Positions 28,895 to 36,269 of a stretch of 64,000 nucleotides of DNA are shown here, piece by piece. A program made the position numbers and the translations under genes. The stretch spans positions 52,505 to 116,504 of the forward strand of contig NZ_BSTR01000015.1 in assembly GCF_030269645.1 (NCBI RefSeq), in the 5' to 3' direction. Position 1 is the first letter of the stretch. Each line of letters begins with the position of its first letter. The DNA is from Actinokineospora sp. NBRC 105648 (GTDB taxonomy: Bacteria; Actinomycetota; Actinomycetes; Mycobacteriales; Pseudonocardiaceae). A model generated the notes under the pieces. The model searched no databases and was not told where the DNA came from. It saw nothing but the letters and a program-made list of their open reading frames with translations.

Positions 28895-29977
28895 GTGAAG
28901 AGCACTTCCCGCAGAACCCGAGTCCTCGCCGCGGGCGCCACCGCGTTATCCCTCGTCGCGGCCGTCGCCGGCTGCTCCCGCGCGGAGTCGTCGGACCCGG
29001 CCCCCGCCGCGGGCGCCAGCACCGACAAGGGCCCGGCCGCCGAGCTGCGGTTGGGCTACTTCCCCAACGTCACGCACGCCTCGGCGCTGATCGGCCTGGA
29101 GAAGGGCCTCTTCGCCAAGGAGCTGGGCGGGACCAAGCTGGTGCCGACCAAGTTCAACGACGGCCCGACCGAGGTCAGCGCGTTCCTCGGCGGTTCGCTG
29201 GACGCGGGCTTCATCGGCTCCGGCCCGGCGATCAACGCCTTCGCCAAGTCCAACGGCGAGGCCGTGCGGCTGGTCGCGGGCGGCACCTCCGGTGGCGCGC
29301 AGCTGGTCACCACCGCCGACATCACCAAGCCCGAGGACCTGGTCGGCAAGACCGTGGTCACCCCGGCGCTGGGCAACACCCAGGACGTGTCGCTGAAGAA
29401 GTGGCTCTCCGAGAAGGGCCTCAAGGACAAGGTCCAGGTGACCAACCGGGAGAACGCGCAGACCCTCGACGCGTTCAAGAAGGGCGAGGTCCAGGCGGCC
29501 TGGCTGCCCGAGCCGTGGTCCTCGCGGCTGGTGCTCGACGCGGGCGCCAAGGTCCTGCTCGACGAGAAGGACCTGTGGAAGGACGGCAAGTTCCCGACGA
29601 CCGTCCTGCTGGTGCGCACCCAGTTCCTGCGCGACCACCCGAAGACGGTCGAGGCGCTGCTGCGCGGGCTGCTCGCCTCGAACGACTACGCCAAGGCCAA
29701 CGAGGCCGACGCGAAGACCGCGGTGAACAAGCAGCTCGAGGCGCTGACCGGCAAGGGCCTGGCGGCCGCGGTGATCGACCGGTCGTTCACCTCGATCTCG
29801 CTCAACCCGGACCCGCTGGCGAGCACCTTCCCGCAGCTGGCCAAGGACGCGGTCACCGCGGGTGTGGCCGACAAGGAGACCGCCCTCGCCGGCTTCGTCG
29901 ACCTGAGCGCGCTCAACGCCGTGCTCAAGGCGGCGGGCAAGCCGGAGGCCGACGCGGCGGGGCTGGACAAGAAGTAG
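28895..29977 (+). CDS. ABC importer substrate-binding lipoprotein, SsuA/NrtA type
   Basis: A 360-residue periplasmic-binding-type lipoprotein. The signal peptide is basic then hydrophobic, ending in a lipobox VAGC (Cys about residue 27), so it is anchored outside the membrane. The core starts LRLGYFPNVTHASALIGLEK and contains LGGSLDAGFIGSGPAINAF, typical of sulfonate/nitrate/taurine binders. Start is GTG 28895. Its place after cysDN suggests a sulfur source (sulfonate, sulfate ester or sulfate); the exact ligand cannot be read from sequence. Confidence 0.88.
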   Translation: MKSTSRRTRVLAAGATALSLVAAVAGCSRAESSDPAPAAGASTDKGPAAELRLGYFPNVTHASALIGLEKGLFAKELGGTKLVPTKFNDGPTEVSAFLGGSLDAGFIGSGPAINAFAKSNGEAVRLVAGGTSGGAQLVTTADITKPEDLVGKTVVTPALGNTQDVSLKKWLSEKGLKDKVQVTNRENAQTLDAFKKGEVQAAWLPEPWSSRLVLDAGAKVLLDEKDLWKDGKFPTTVLLVRTQFLRDHPKTVEALLRGLLASNDYAKANEADAKTAVNKQLEALTGKGLAAAVIDRSFTSISLNPDPLASTFPQLAKDAVTAGVADKETALAGFVDLSALNAVLKAAGKPEADAAGLDKK

Positions 29978-30003
29978 CAGGGGACACCGAGGAAGGCAGG
30001 CGA

Positions 30004-30786
30004 ATGACCATGACCGCCACACTCGAAGCCACGGAGACGGCCGTCCGGTTGACCGGCGTCCGCAAGACATTCGGGCACGGCAACCGGGCCGTGACGGCGC
30101 TCGACGGGATCGACCTGCGGGTCGCGCCCGGCGAGTTCGTCTGCCTCCTCGGTGCGTCCGGCTGCGGCAAGACCACAGTGCTCAACCTGATCGCCGGGTT
30201 GGACGAGCCCTCGTCGGGCAAGATCGAGCTGACCACCTCGCGCCCGGCGGTGATGTTCCAGGAGGCCGCGCTGATGCCGTGGCTGACCGCGGCGCGCAAC
30301 GTGGAGCTGCCGCTGCGGCTGGCCGGCGTGCGCAAGGCCGACCGCGAGACCCGCACCCAGGAGCTGCTCGACCTGGTGCGGCTCGGCGGGGTCGGCGACA
30401 AGCGCCCGCACGAGCTCTCCGGCGGTATGCGCCAACGGGTCGCGCTGGCCAGGGCGCTGGCCTCGGCGCTGGACGGCAACCGCGGTGAGGCCGCGTCGCT
30501 GCTGCTGATGGACGAGCCGTTCTCCGCGCTCGACGCGATCACCCGCGACGTGCTGCAGGGCGAGCTGCTGCGCGTCTGGCAGACCACCCGGACCGCGGTG
30601 GTGTTCGTGACCCACGACGTGCGCGAGGCCGTCCGGTTGGGGCAGCGGGTCGTGCTGCTGTCCTCCAAGCCGGGCCGGGTCGTGCAGGAGTGGTCCGTCA
30701 CCGGGTTGACCGGTGCCGACGAGCTCGACGCCGTCGCCGAGATCAACGCCCGACTCCGCGAGGTGATCAGCAGCCATGCCGCGTGA
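30004..30786 (+). CDS. ABC importer ATPase, SsuB/TauB type
   Basis: A 260-residue ABC ATPase: Walker A LLGASGCGKTTV, Q-loop VMFQEAALMPWL, signature LSGGMRQRVALARAL, Walker B LLLMDEPFSALD, and the H-switch VFVTHDVREAVRL. Sequence style matches nitrate/sulfonate/taurine importers. ATG 30004 follows GAGGAAGG at a usable distance. Its end overlaps the permease start by 11 bases, so the transporter subunits are coupled. Confidence 0.93.
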   Translation: MTMTATLEATETAVRLTGVRKTFGHGNRAVTALDGIDLRVAPGEFVCLLGASGCGKTTVLNLIAGLDEPSSGKIELTTSRPAVMFQEAALMPWLTAARNVELPLRLAGVRKADRETRTQELLDLVRLGGVGDKRPHELSGGMRQRVALARALASALDGNRGEAASLLLMDEPFSALDAITRDVLQGELLRVWQTTRTAVVFVTHDVREAVRLGQRVVLLSSKPGRVVQEWSVTGLTGADELDAVAEINARLREVISSHAA

Positions 30787-31663
30787 GGTCCTCGACCCCG
30801 ACAAGTCCACTGTAGACACCGCATCGGTCGAGGCCGGGCTGGACGCCCTCGACGCCCCACCCACCGGCAGCCGGTCGCGGCGCAACCTGTTCCGCGCGGT
30901 CGTCTCGCCGATCATCGCCATGGTGATCACCGTGGTCATCTGGCAGGTCCTGTGGTCGGCGGCGATCTGGCCGGAGTACCAGCTGCCCGCGCCACTCACG
31001 GTGGGCGAGCAGATCTGGAAGATCACCCAGACCGGTCAGGTCTGGGAGTTCCTCTGGGTCTCGGTGCACCGCGCGGTGATCGGCTTCCTGGTCTCGGTGG
31101 CGGTGGCCACCCCGCTGGGGCTGCTGCTGGCGAAGGTGCCGCTGGTCCGCGCGGCCATCGGCCCGCTGATCTCCGGTCTGCAGAGCCTGCCGTCGGTGGC
31201 CTGGGTCCCCGCGGCGGTGCTGTGGTTCGGCCTGACCGACGGCGCGATCTACACCGTGGTGCTGCTCGGCGCGGTCCCCTCGATCGCCAACGGCCTGGTC
31301 TCCGGCATCGACCAGATCCCGCCGATCCTGCCGCGGGTGGGCAAGGTGCTGGGCGCGGGCAGGCTCGACTCCGCGCGCTACATCCTGCTCCCGGCGGCCC
31401 TGCCGGGGTACCTGTCCGGTCTCAAGCAGGGCTGGGCGTTCTCCTGGCGGTCGCTGATGGCCGCCGAGCTGATCGCCACCTCGCCGCAGCTGGGCTTCGG
31501 CCTGGGCCAGTACCTGCACAACGCCATGTCGCTGTCGGACATGTCGATGGTGATGGCAGGCATCCTGCTCATCTTCCTGGTGGGCGTGGGCATCGAACTG
31601 CTGGTGTTCCGCCCGATGGAGAGCGCGGTGCTGCGCGCCCGCGGGCTTTCCGGGGCGCTGTAA
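30776..31663 (+). CDS. ABC importer permease, SsuC type
   Basis: A 295-residue permease with about six transmembrane helices and the EAA-type loop for the ATPase (GAGRLDSARYILLPAALPGY). Hydrophobic segments begin at about residue 45 (VVSPIIAMVITVVIWQVL). It completes an SsuABC-like importer with the preceding genes. The TAA stop is immediately followed by the GTG of the chelatase-like gene, with no gap, indicating one transcript. Confidence 0.92.
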   Translation: MPREVLDPDKSTVDTASVEAGLDALDAPPTGSRSRRNLFRAVVSPIIAMVITVVIWQVLWSAAIWPEYQLPAPLTVGEQIWKITQTGQVWEFLWVSVHRAVIGFLVSVAVATPLGLLLAKVPLVRAAIGPLISGLQSLPSVAWVPAAVLWFGLTDGAIYTVVLLGAVPSIANGLVSGIDQIPPILPRVGKVLGAGRLDSARYILLPAALPGYLSGLKQGWAFSWRSLMAAELIATSPQLGFGLGQYLHNAMSLSDMSMVMAGILLIFLVGVGIELLVFRPMESAVLRARGLSGAL

Positions 31664-32404
31664 GTGATCCCCCTCGTCGCCGTCGCGCACGGCAGCCGCG
31701 ATCCGCGCTCGGCCACCACGGTGGGTGAGCTGCTGGCTGTCGTGCGCGACCGGCGACCCGGGTTGGCGGTCAAGGGCGCGTTCCTCGACCTGTCCACCCC
31801 CCGACTGCTCGACGTGCTCACCGCGCTGCACCGCGAAGGCCACCGCGAGGTCGTCGTGGCGCCGCTGTTGCTCGGCCGCGCCTTCCACGCCCGGGTGGAC
31901 CTGCCCGCGCTGCTCGAGGAGGCCCACGAGCGGCTGCCGATGCTGCGCACCTCGGTCGCCGACGTGCTCGGCCCGGACCCCGGTCTGGAGGCCGCCGCGC
32001 TGCGCAGGCTGGCCGAGGTCGGCGTGCGCCCGGGCGCCCCGGGCGTCGGCGTCGTGCTGGCGGCCACCGGGTCCTCGCACGCGCCCGCCAACGCCCGGGT
32101 GCGGGCGATCGCCGAGCGGTGGGCGCACACCCAGGGCTGGTCCGGTGTCCGGGCGGCGTTTGCCTCGGCCGCCGACCCCGACGTCCCCTCCGCCGTGGCG
32201 GCGCTGCGGGCCAGGGGGGCGCGCCGGATCGCGGTCGCGTCCTACTTCCTGGCCCCCGGGCTGCTGCCGGACCGGGTCCGGGCGCAGGCGGGCACTGCGG
32301 CGGTCGTGGCCGAGCCGCTCGGAGCGGCCACCGAGGTCGCCGACGTCGTGCTCGACCGCTACGACCTGGCCAGCCAGGACCTCGGCGCCGCCCGCTCCGC
32401 CTGA
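31664..32404 (+). CDS. Sirohydrochlorin chelatase-like (CbiX) protein
   Basis: A 246-residue class II chelatase-like protein with two related halves. The N-terminal half starts VIPLVAVAHGSRDPRSATTV, where the His of HGSR is the typical metal ligand; the second half has VLAATGSSHAPANARV and RRIAVASYFLAPGLL. Ferrochelation of sirohydrochlorin would supply the siroheme needed by the sulfite reductase of this operon. M. tuberculosis has a chelatase-like gene (Rv2393) in the same place after cysH. GTG 31664 abuts the permease stop. Confidence 0.88.
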   Translation: MIPLVAVAHGSRDPRSATTVGELLAVVRDRRPGLAVKGAFLDLSTPRLLDVLTALHREGHREVVVAPLLLGRAFHARVDLPALLEEAHERLPMLRTSVADVLGPDPGLEAAALRRLAEVGVRPGAPGVGVVLAATGSSHAPANARVRAIAERWAHTQGWSGVRAAFASAADPDVPSAVAALRARGARRIAVASYFLAPGLLPDRVRAQAGTAAVVAEPLGAATEVADVVLDRYDLASQDLGAARSA

Positions 32405-32510
32405 CCAGCCCACGGACTGGTCGAACCCCCCGCCCCGGGCGCCACCCGCGCCACCAGGATCGCCGCGGTTGGTGTTCCCAGCCGGTGGTCGACCTCGGCT
32501 CCCGCCCGAC

Positions 32511-32882
32511 TCACAGCTCCAGGCCGCCCAGGTCCAGCACCGGGCGCACCTCGACGTGCCCGAACTCCGCGTCCGGCACCCTCGCGGCCAGCTCGACCGC
32601 GCGGTCGATGTCGGTGCACTCCAGCAGGTAGAAACCCGCCAGGTGCTCCTTGGTCTCGGCGAACGGGCCGTCGGTCACCAGCGTCCGGCCGTCGCGGACC
32701 GCGACGTGCCGGGCGGTGGCCGGGTCGGCCAGCCCCTCGGCCACCACCAGCTCGCCGCTGGCGGCCACCTCCTCGTGGAAGGCGGCGTGGCCGCGGCCCA
32801 GCGCGCGCCGCTGGTCCTCGGTCAGCTCGGCCCACTCGGCCACGAACGCCGGGTTGGAGTGGATCAGGATCATGTACTTCAC
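32511..32882 (-). CDS. YCII-family protein
   Basis: A 123-residue YciI-like/DGPF-family protein: VKYMILIHSNPAFVAEW, then GELVVAEGLADPATARHV, and VTDGPFAETKEHLAGFYLLE, the DGPF signature region. Members are small alpha-beta barrels sometimes found beside sigma factors, but none is adjacent here. The biochemical role is unknown. GTG 32882. It is divergent from the SnoaL-like gene. Confidence 0.85.
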   Translation of the reverse strand: MKYMILIHSNPAFVAEWAELTEDQRRALGRGHAAFHEEVAASGELVVAEGLADPATARHVAVRDGRTLVTDGPFAETKEHLAGFYLLECTDIDRAVELAARVPDAEFGHVEVRPVLDLGGLEL

Positions 32883-32989
32883 ACGGGCCTCCTCGTCCGG
32901 GAAGAGTCTTCACCCGGGATGTCGAGACCGCCGCGCCTGCTTCTACGTACCGGGTGACACTGGTTTCCCTGAGCACGAGGAGCTCCCCC

Positions 32990-33448
32990 ATGACCGAGGC
33001 CGACATCCGCGCAGTCATCGCCGAGCAGGAGCGGGCGATGCGCTCGCGCGACGCCGCGGCGCTGATCGCGCGGTACACCCAGGACGTGGTCAAGTTCGAC
33101 CTGGCGCCGCCGCTGGGCCGCAGCGGCGCGGCCGCCCGCGACGTCGAGGGCCTGCGCGCCTGGTTCGCGGGCTTCGACGGCGAGATCGACTTCGCGGTGA
33201 CCCGCCTGTCGGTCGAGGTCGCGGGCGACCTTGCCTTCTGCCACAGCGTCAACCGGTTGGGCGCCACCCCAAAGGGCGCTCCCGGACCGTTCACGATGTG
33301 GTTCCGCAGCACGCTGTGCCTGCGCCGGGACGGCTCGGAGTGGCTGGTGGCGCACGAACACACGTCGACGCCGTTCCACATGGACGGATCGTTCCGGGCC
33401 GCCACCGACCTGCTGCCCGACGAGGCGCTGTCCGGTGAGTCTGCGTGA
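32990..33448 (+). CDS. SnoaL-like / SgcJ-type NTF2-fold protein
   Basis: A 152-residue NTF2-like protein: MTEADIRAVIAEQERAMRSR, ALIARYTQDVVKFDLAPPLG, then FAVTRLSVEVAGDLAFCHSV and a closing WLVAHEHTSTPF. The fold holds ketosteroid-isomerase-like enzymes and binding proteins, and the catalytic residues are not decisive. ATG 32990 has GAGGAG upstream; an in-frame ATG at 32954 lacks one. Function unassigned. Confidence 0.75.
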   Translation: MTEADIRAVIAEQERAMRSRDAAALIARYTQDVVKFDLAPPLGRSGAAARDVEGLRAWFAGFDGEIDFAVTRLSVEVAGDLAFCHSVNRLGATPKGAPGPFTMWFRSTLCLRRDGSEWLVAHEHTSTPFHMDGSFRAATDLLPDEALSGESA

Positions 33449-33462
33449 TCCGCGTGGCCCTT

Positions 33463-33523
33463 GGCCGCGTGGACGGGAAGCCGCTCGTACCTAGTTGTAC
33501 TTGGGTTTTCCGTCCGCGCGGCC
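33463..33523. terminator. Long hairpin after the SnoaL-like gene
   Basis: GGCCGCG (33463-33469) pairs with CGCGGCC (33517-33523), continuing inward through GGACGG/CCGTCC and an inner GTAC/GTAC, giving a ~60-base hairpin 14 bases after the stop. It is placed to terminate the SnoaL-like gene. The 387-base spacer 33449-33835 otherwise contains only the nested dyad at 33723. Confidence 0.6.
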
Positions 33524-33722
33524 AGGGGGCGCCCGGACGCAGGTAGCGAGTGCCGGACTCATCGGACCGCGCTAGCCGGGGGAACCTGACGACCACCCGT
33601 CGGTGGTCCGGGTGGCGGTGCGGGTCGTGGTCTGGGCCGTGTGGGTGGACCCGTTCGTCGGGCGGGGCCGGAGGCGGTCGCCTGTTCGGCGCAGGCGGCT
33701 CTGCGCCGTGTCGAGGACAGAC

Positions 33723-33760
33723 GTCAAACGAACTGGTCGAACCAGTGGTGAATGTTTGAC
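33723..33760. promoter_or_regulatory. Nested dyad upstream of a secreted-protein gene
   Basis: Two nested inverted repeats share a centre: outer GTCAAAC (33723-33729) / GTTTGAC (33754-33760) and inner ACTGGT (33732-33737) / ACCAGT (33741-33746) with loop CGA. The 38-base structure lies about 75 bases before ATG 33836, compatible with an operator or a 5'-leader hairpin. No regulator gene is adjacent. Confidence 0.5.
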
Positions 33761-33835
33761 CAGACGGCCGAACGGAGCAACCCTGGGTGGGCCGCGCGGC
33801 TCCCACTCACCCACCACTCAGTCGAGGTGAACCCG

Positions 33836-34462
33836 ATGAAGCCGACCTTGCGCCGAGCCCTGTCCATCGCCGCACTCGCCGTCCTGCCCGCCGTCGCCCT
33901 CGCCCCGGTCGCGGCCGCGACCACGGTCAACGTCAACTACGCCTGCCAGTCCACGGCCCTGGGCACGGCGTACACCTCCACCCTCACCCAGCCGATCGAC
34001 ATCACCGCGCCGTCCAGCGTCTCCTCCGGCGCCGCGTTCTCGATCGTGCTCGACCCGGGCGGCGCGGACGTGCCCGCCGACGTCGGCGGCTACGACCTGA
34101 TCCGGGTGCAGGACCTGACGTTCAAGCTGCCGATCCCGGCCAACTCCACCTACGTCTCCAGCTCGCTCTCCGGTGGGGTGAACGTCGGCACGACCAGCCT
34201 GACCGTGGCCAGCGGGGTCGCCACGCTCACCGCCAGCGGGCCGGTCAGCGGCGGGAGCAGTTTCGAGCTGCCCACCATCACGCTGAACCTGACCGCGGGC
34301 GCGCCCGGGACGAGCGTCCAGACCACGCTCTACGGCACCAGCTACAGCAATCCCGGCCTGTCCGCGACCGGGGTCGTGCGGTTCCTGCTGTTCAACGTGA
34401 ACGTGCCGTCCGCGTGCTACCCGAGTCCGAACCCGGCGATCACGACGACCGCCGTCGTGTGA
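33836..34462 (+). CDS. Secreted beta-rich hypothetical protein
   Basis: A 208-residue protein with a clear Sec signal (MKPTLRRALSIAALAVLPAV, cleavage probably after a following APVAAA). The mature part is rich in Thr, Ser, Val and Gly with alternating strands (VNVNYACQSTALG, LTFKLPIPANSTYVSSSL, TLTASGPVSGGSSFELPTIT) and two Cys (in NYACQS and PSACYPS) that could form one disulfide. It resembles actinobacterial secreted DUF6801-like beta-sandwich proteins. No enzyme motif. GTG/ATG choice: ATG 33836 is best because the signal begins there. Confidence 0.7.
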   Translation: MKPTLRRALSIAALAVLPAVALAPVAAATTVNVNYACQSTALGTAYTSTLTQPIDITAPSSVSSGAAFSIVLDPGGADVPADVGGYDLIRVQDLTFKLPIPANSTYVSSSLSGGVNVGTTSLTVASGVATLTASGPVSGGSSFELPTITLNLTAGAPGTSVQTTLYGTSYSNPGLSATGVVRFLLFNVNVPSACYPSPNPAITTTAVV

Positions 34463-34501
34463 CCCACCCCGCAGGGCGCCCTCACCCGGCGCCCTGCGGT
34501 T

Positions 34502-34520
34502 TATACCCCCCAGGGGTATA
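34502..34520. promoter_or_regulatory. CsoR-like copper operator overlapping a promoter
   Basis: TATACCCCCCAGGGGTATA, a perfect 8-bp dyad with a 3-base spacer matching the TACCC...GGGTA pattern of CsoR-family operators. It overlaps a TATAGT hexamer (34517-34522), a good -10 box that places transcription start at about 34529-34530, i.e. at the ATG of the next gene. Binding would block RNA polymerase; copper would relieve it. No csoR gene lies in this window. Confidence 0.75.
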
Positions 34521-34529
34521 GTCACCGGT

Positions 34530-34985
34530 ATGGAACACGCACACCAGCAGGGTCTTTGGTCGCAAGCGTCAGCCGCGACCCTGCACTGCCTCACCGGTTG
34601 CGCCATCGGCGAGGTGCTCGGCATGGTCCTGGGCACCGCGTTCGGCTGGCACAACCTGACCACCGTGGTGGTCTCGATCGCGCTCGCCTTCGCCTTCGGC
34701 TACGCACTGACGATCAGGCCGATCCTGCGCGCGGGCCTGGCACTGCGCGCCGCGATCGGCGTCGCCCTGGCCGCGGACACCGTCTCGATCCTGAGCATGG
34801 AGATCATCGACAACACGGTCATGCTGACCATCCCAGGAGCGATGGACGCGGGCCTGGCCAACTGGCTGTTCTGGGTGTCGTTGGCACTCTCGTTCGTGAT
34901 CGCCTTCGCGGTGACCGTGCCGGTCAACAAGTGGCTGATCGGCCGGGGCAAAGGTCACGCCGTGGTACACCAGTACCACCACTAG
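34530..34985 (+). CDS. DUF4396 membrane protein, probably copper-regulated
   Basis: A 151-residue membrane protein of the DUF4396 family, with four hydrophobic segments (about residues 35-55, 62-85, 100-118 and 115-138). An N-terminal CLTGC (C20-x3-C24) and His residues at both ends (MEHAHQQ and VVHQYHH) could bind a metal. The CsoR-like dyad ends nine bases before the ATG and the -10 box predicts a leaderless mRNA. A role in copper handling is inferred from the operator only. Confidence 0.82.
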   Translation: MEHAHQQGLWSQASAATLHCLTGCAIGEVLGMVLGTAFGWHNLTTVVVSIALAFAFGYALTIRPILRAGLALRAAIGVALAADTVSILSMEIIDNTVMLTIPGAMDAGLANWLFWVSLALSFVIAFAVTVPVNKWLIGRGKGHAVVHQYHH

Positions 34986-34995
34986 GGTCGGGCGC

Positions 34996-35763
34996 ATGGC
35001 TGATGAACTGGTGCACTACGAGGTCAGCGCGGGAGTCGCCCGGGTAACCCTGGACTCACCGCACAACCGCAACGCCCTCTCCACCCAGCTGCGCGGGGAA
35101 CTGCGCGACCACCTGGCCGCCGCGATCGCCGACGACGACGTCCGGGTGATCGTGCTCGACCACACCGGACCGGTGTTCTGCGCGGGCATGGACCTCAAGG
35201 AGGCGGGCGGCGCCTCGTCCTCGGCCCAGGGCGTCAACGAGTTCCCGGCCATCCTGGAGCAGATCTGGACCAGCCCGAAGCCGGTCGTGGCCAAGCTGGC
35301 AGGCCCGGCCCGCGCGGGCGGGGTCGGCATCGTCGCCGCCGCCGACATCGCGGTAGCGGCCGAGACGGCCACCTTCGCCTTCACCGAGGTCCGAATCGGA
35401 GTCGTCCCGGCCATCATCTCGGTGACCGTGCTCCCCCGCCTGCTCCCCCGAGCCGCACACGAACTCTTCCTCACCGGCGAACTCTTCGACGCGGAGCGGG
35501 CCGTCCGCATCGGACTGATCAACTCGGCAGTACCCGCCGACCGGCTCGACGCCGAGGTTGACCGCTACACCGGCATGCTCAGCCTCGGCGGCCCGACCGC
35601 GCTCGCCGCCACCAAGGAGATGCTGCGCAGGCAACGGCCGGACGAGATGTCCGCCGACTTCGCAGAGATGCTGAGCTTGTCGGCGGGGTTCTTCGCGAGC
35701 GCGGAGGGCCAGGAGGGCATCACCGCCTTCGCCCAGAAACGCAAGCCGAACTGGGTCCCGTAG
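34996..35763 (+). CDS. Enoyl-CoA hydratase/isomerase family protein
   Basis: A 255-residue crotonase-fold protein: VARVTLDSPHNRNALSTQL, the oxyanion-hole strand VFCAGMDLKEAGG, and the second loop AGPARAGGVGIVAAADIAVA followed by FAFTEVRIGVVPAIIS. In classical enoyl-CoA hydratases a Glu pair is catalytic; here the first Glu position is occupied by Ala/Gly (PARAGGVG) and one Glu remains in TEVRIG, so specificity is uncertain. ATG 34996 is 10 bases after the DUF4396 stop. It is convergent with barstar across the structured element. Confidence 0.87.
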   Translation: MADELVHYEVSAGVARVTLDSPHNRNALSTQLRGELRDHLAAAIADDDVRVIVLDHTGPVFCAGMDLKEAGGASSSAQGVNEFPAILEQIWTSPKPVVAKLAGPARAGGVGIVAAADIAVAAETATFAFTEVRIGVVPAIISVTVLPRLLPRAAHELFLTGELFDAERAVRIGLINSAVPADRLDAEVDRYTGMLSLGGPTALAATKEMLRRQRPDEMSADFAEMLSLSAGFFASAEGQEGITAFAQKRKPNWVP

Positions 35764-35813
35764 AAATACCACCCCACATTCCCCAGAACCCTTCCTTTAC
35801 CCCGAGACCCAAT

Positions 35814-35841
35814 TTTCTAATCTCTAATCTTTAATCTCTAA
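35814..35841. repeat. AT-rich heptamer direct repeats
   Basis: Four consecutive 7-mers TTTCTAA, TCTCTAA, TCTTTAA, TCTCTAA, an AT-rich island in a very GC-rich genome, ending 10 bases before the terminal repeat of the structured element. It could be a promoter region for copy 1 or an easily melted segment. I found no convincing -35/-10 spacing. Confidence 0.75.
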
Positions 35842-35875
35842 ATGCCGAGCCCGCTGGTACGCAAGACCCGTTACG

Positions 35876-36020
35876 TTTGTGCTCGATTGGGTGGACTGCC
35901 TTCGCGTGGGGGGAGAGCACCGCTAAACTTGCCGTGTGGTGGGGATGCCCTTCACCCGCCCTTTCTTCACCACCGCGGTGCTCTAGGGGCCCCACGCGAA
36001 GGCAGTCCAGCCAATCGAGC
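35876..36020 (+). ncRNA. Structured copy 1, candidate RNA
   Basis: Outer stem 35881-35911 with 35990-36020: 31 bp with one G-G mismatch (35891/36010). Inner stem AGAGCACCGC (35914-35923) with GCGGTGCTCT (35975-35984). The 51-base apical region includes GTGGTG (35936-35941)/CACCAC (35968-35973). The segments CTAAACTTGCCGTG and GGGGATGCCCTT are conserved in copy 2. Transcription is not shown; the RNA reading rests on comparison of the two copies. Confidence 0.5.
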
Positions 36021-36033
36021 CCCGCTCTTACTT

Positions 36034-36106
36034 GGGCAGCTCGTGGGGTGTGCCGCACACCGACCTACGGTCGACCGTCTTCGATGGCTCATCGCTGGGG
36101 CTGCCC
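36034..36106. repeat. Central three-hairpin module
   Basis: A 7-bp closing stem GGGCAGC (36034-36040)/GCTGCCC (36100-36106) encloses three small hairpins or dyads: GGTGTG-CCG-CACACC (36047-36061), ACGGTCGACCGT (36067-36078) and CGATG-GCT-CATCG (36082-36094). The branched layout recalls a cloverleaf, but loops are too short and no tRNA consensus bases are present. Confidence 0.8.
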
Positions 36107-36122
36107 GAGGAAAAGATACGGG

Positions 36123-36264
36123 GCTCGATCTAGTGAACTCGCTTCGTGCGGGGCCCCTAGAGCACCGCGGTGGAGAGAAAAGGGCAGGGTAAGGGCATCC
36201 CCACCCACGGCAAGTTTAGCGGCACTCTCCCCCCACACGAAGCGAGTCCACTAGATCGAGCATC
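36123..36264 (-). ncRNA. Structured copy 2, candidate RNA
   Basis: Reverse-oriented copy. Outer stem 36123-36153 with 36231-36261 (31 bp) and inner stem 36159-36168 with 36219-36228. Four non-Watson-Crick pairs (36136/36248, 36149/36235, 36163/36224, 36164/36223) are all G-U when read on the minus strand and all A-C on the plus strand. Relative to copy 1, six stem pairs are changed on both sides so that pairing is kept. Expression is not demonstrated. Confidence 0.5.
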
Positions 36265-36269
36265 CGTAA

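Noticed and set aside
30767..32413. A 548-codon minus-strand frame across the importer permease and chelatase genes
   Set aside because: Antisense shadow; the plus-strand genes have full family motifs and gene overlaps.
36034..36106. tRNA gene suggested by a 7-bp closing stem and three arms
   Set aside because: Loops are three bases or fewer, there is no TTCGA loop or anticodon loop, and arm lengths do not fit.
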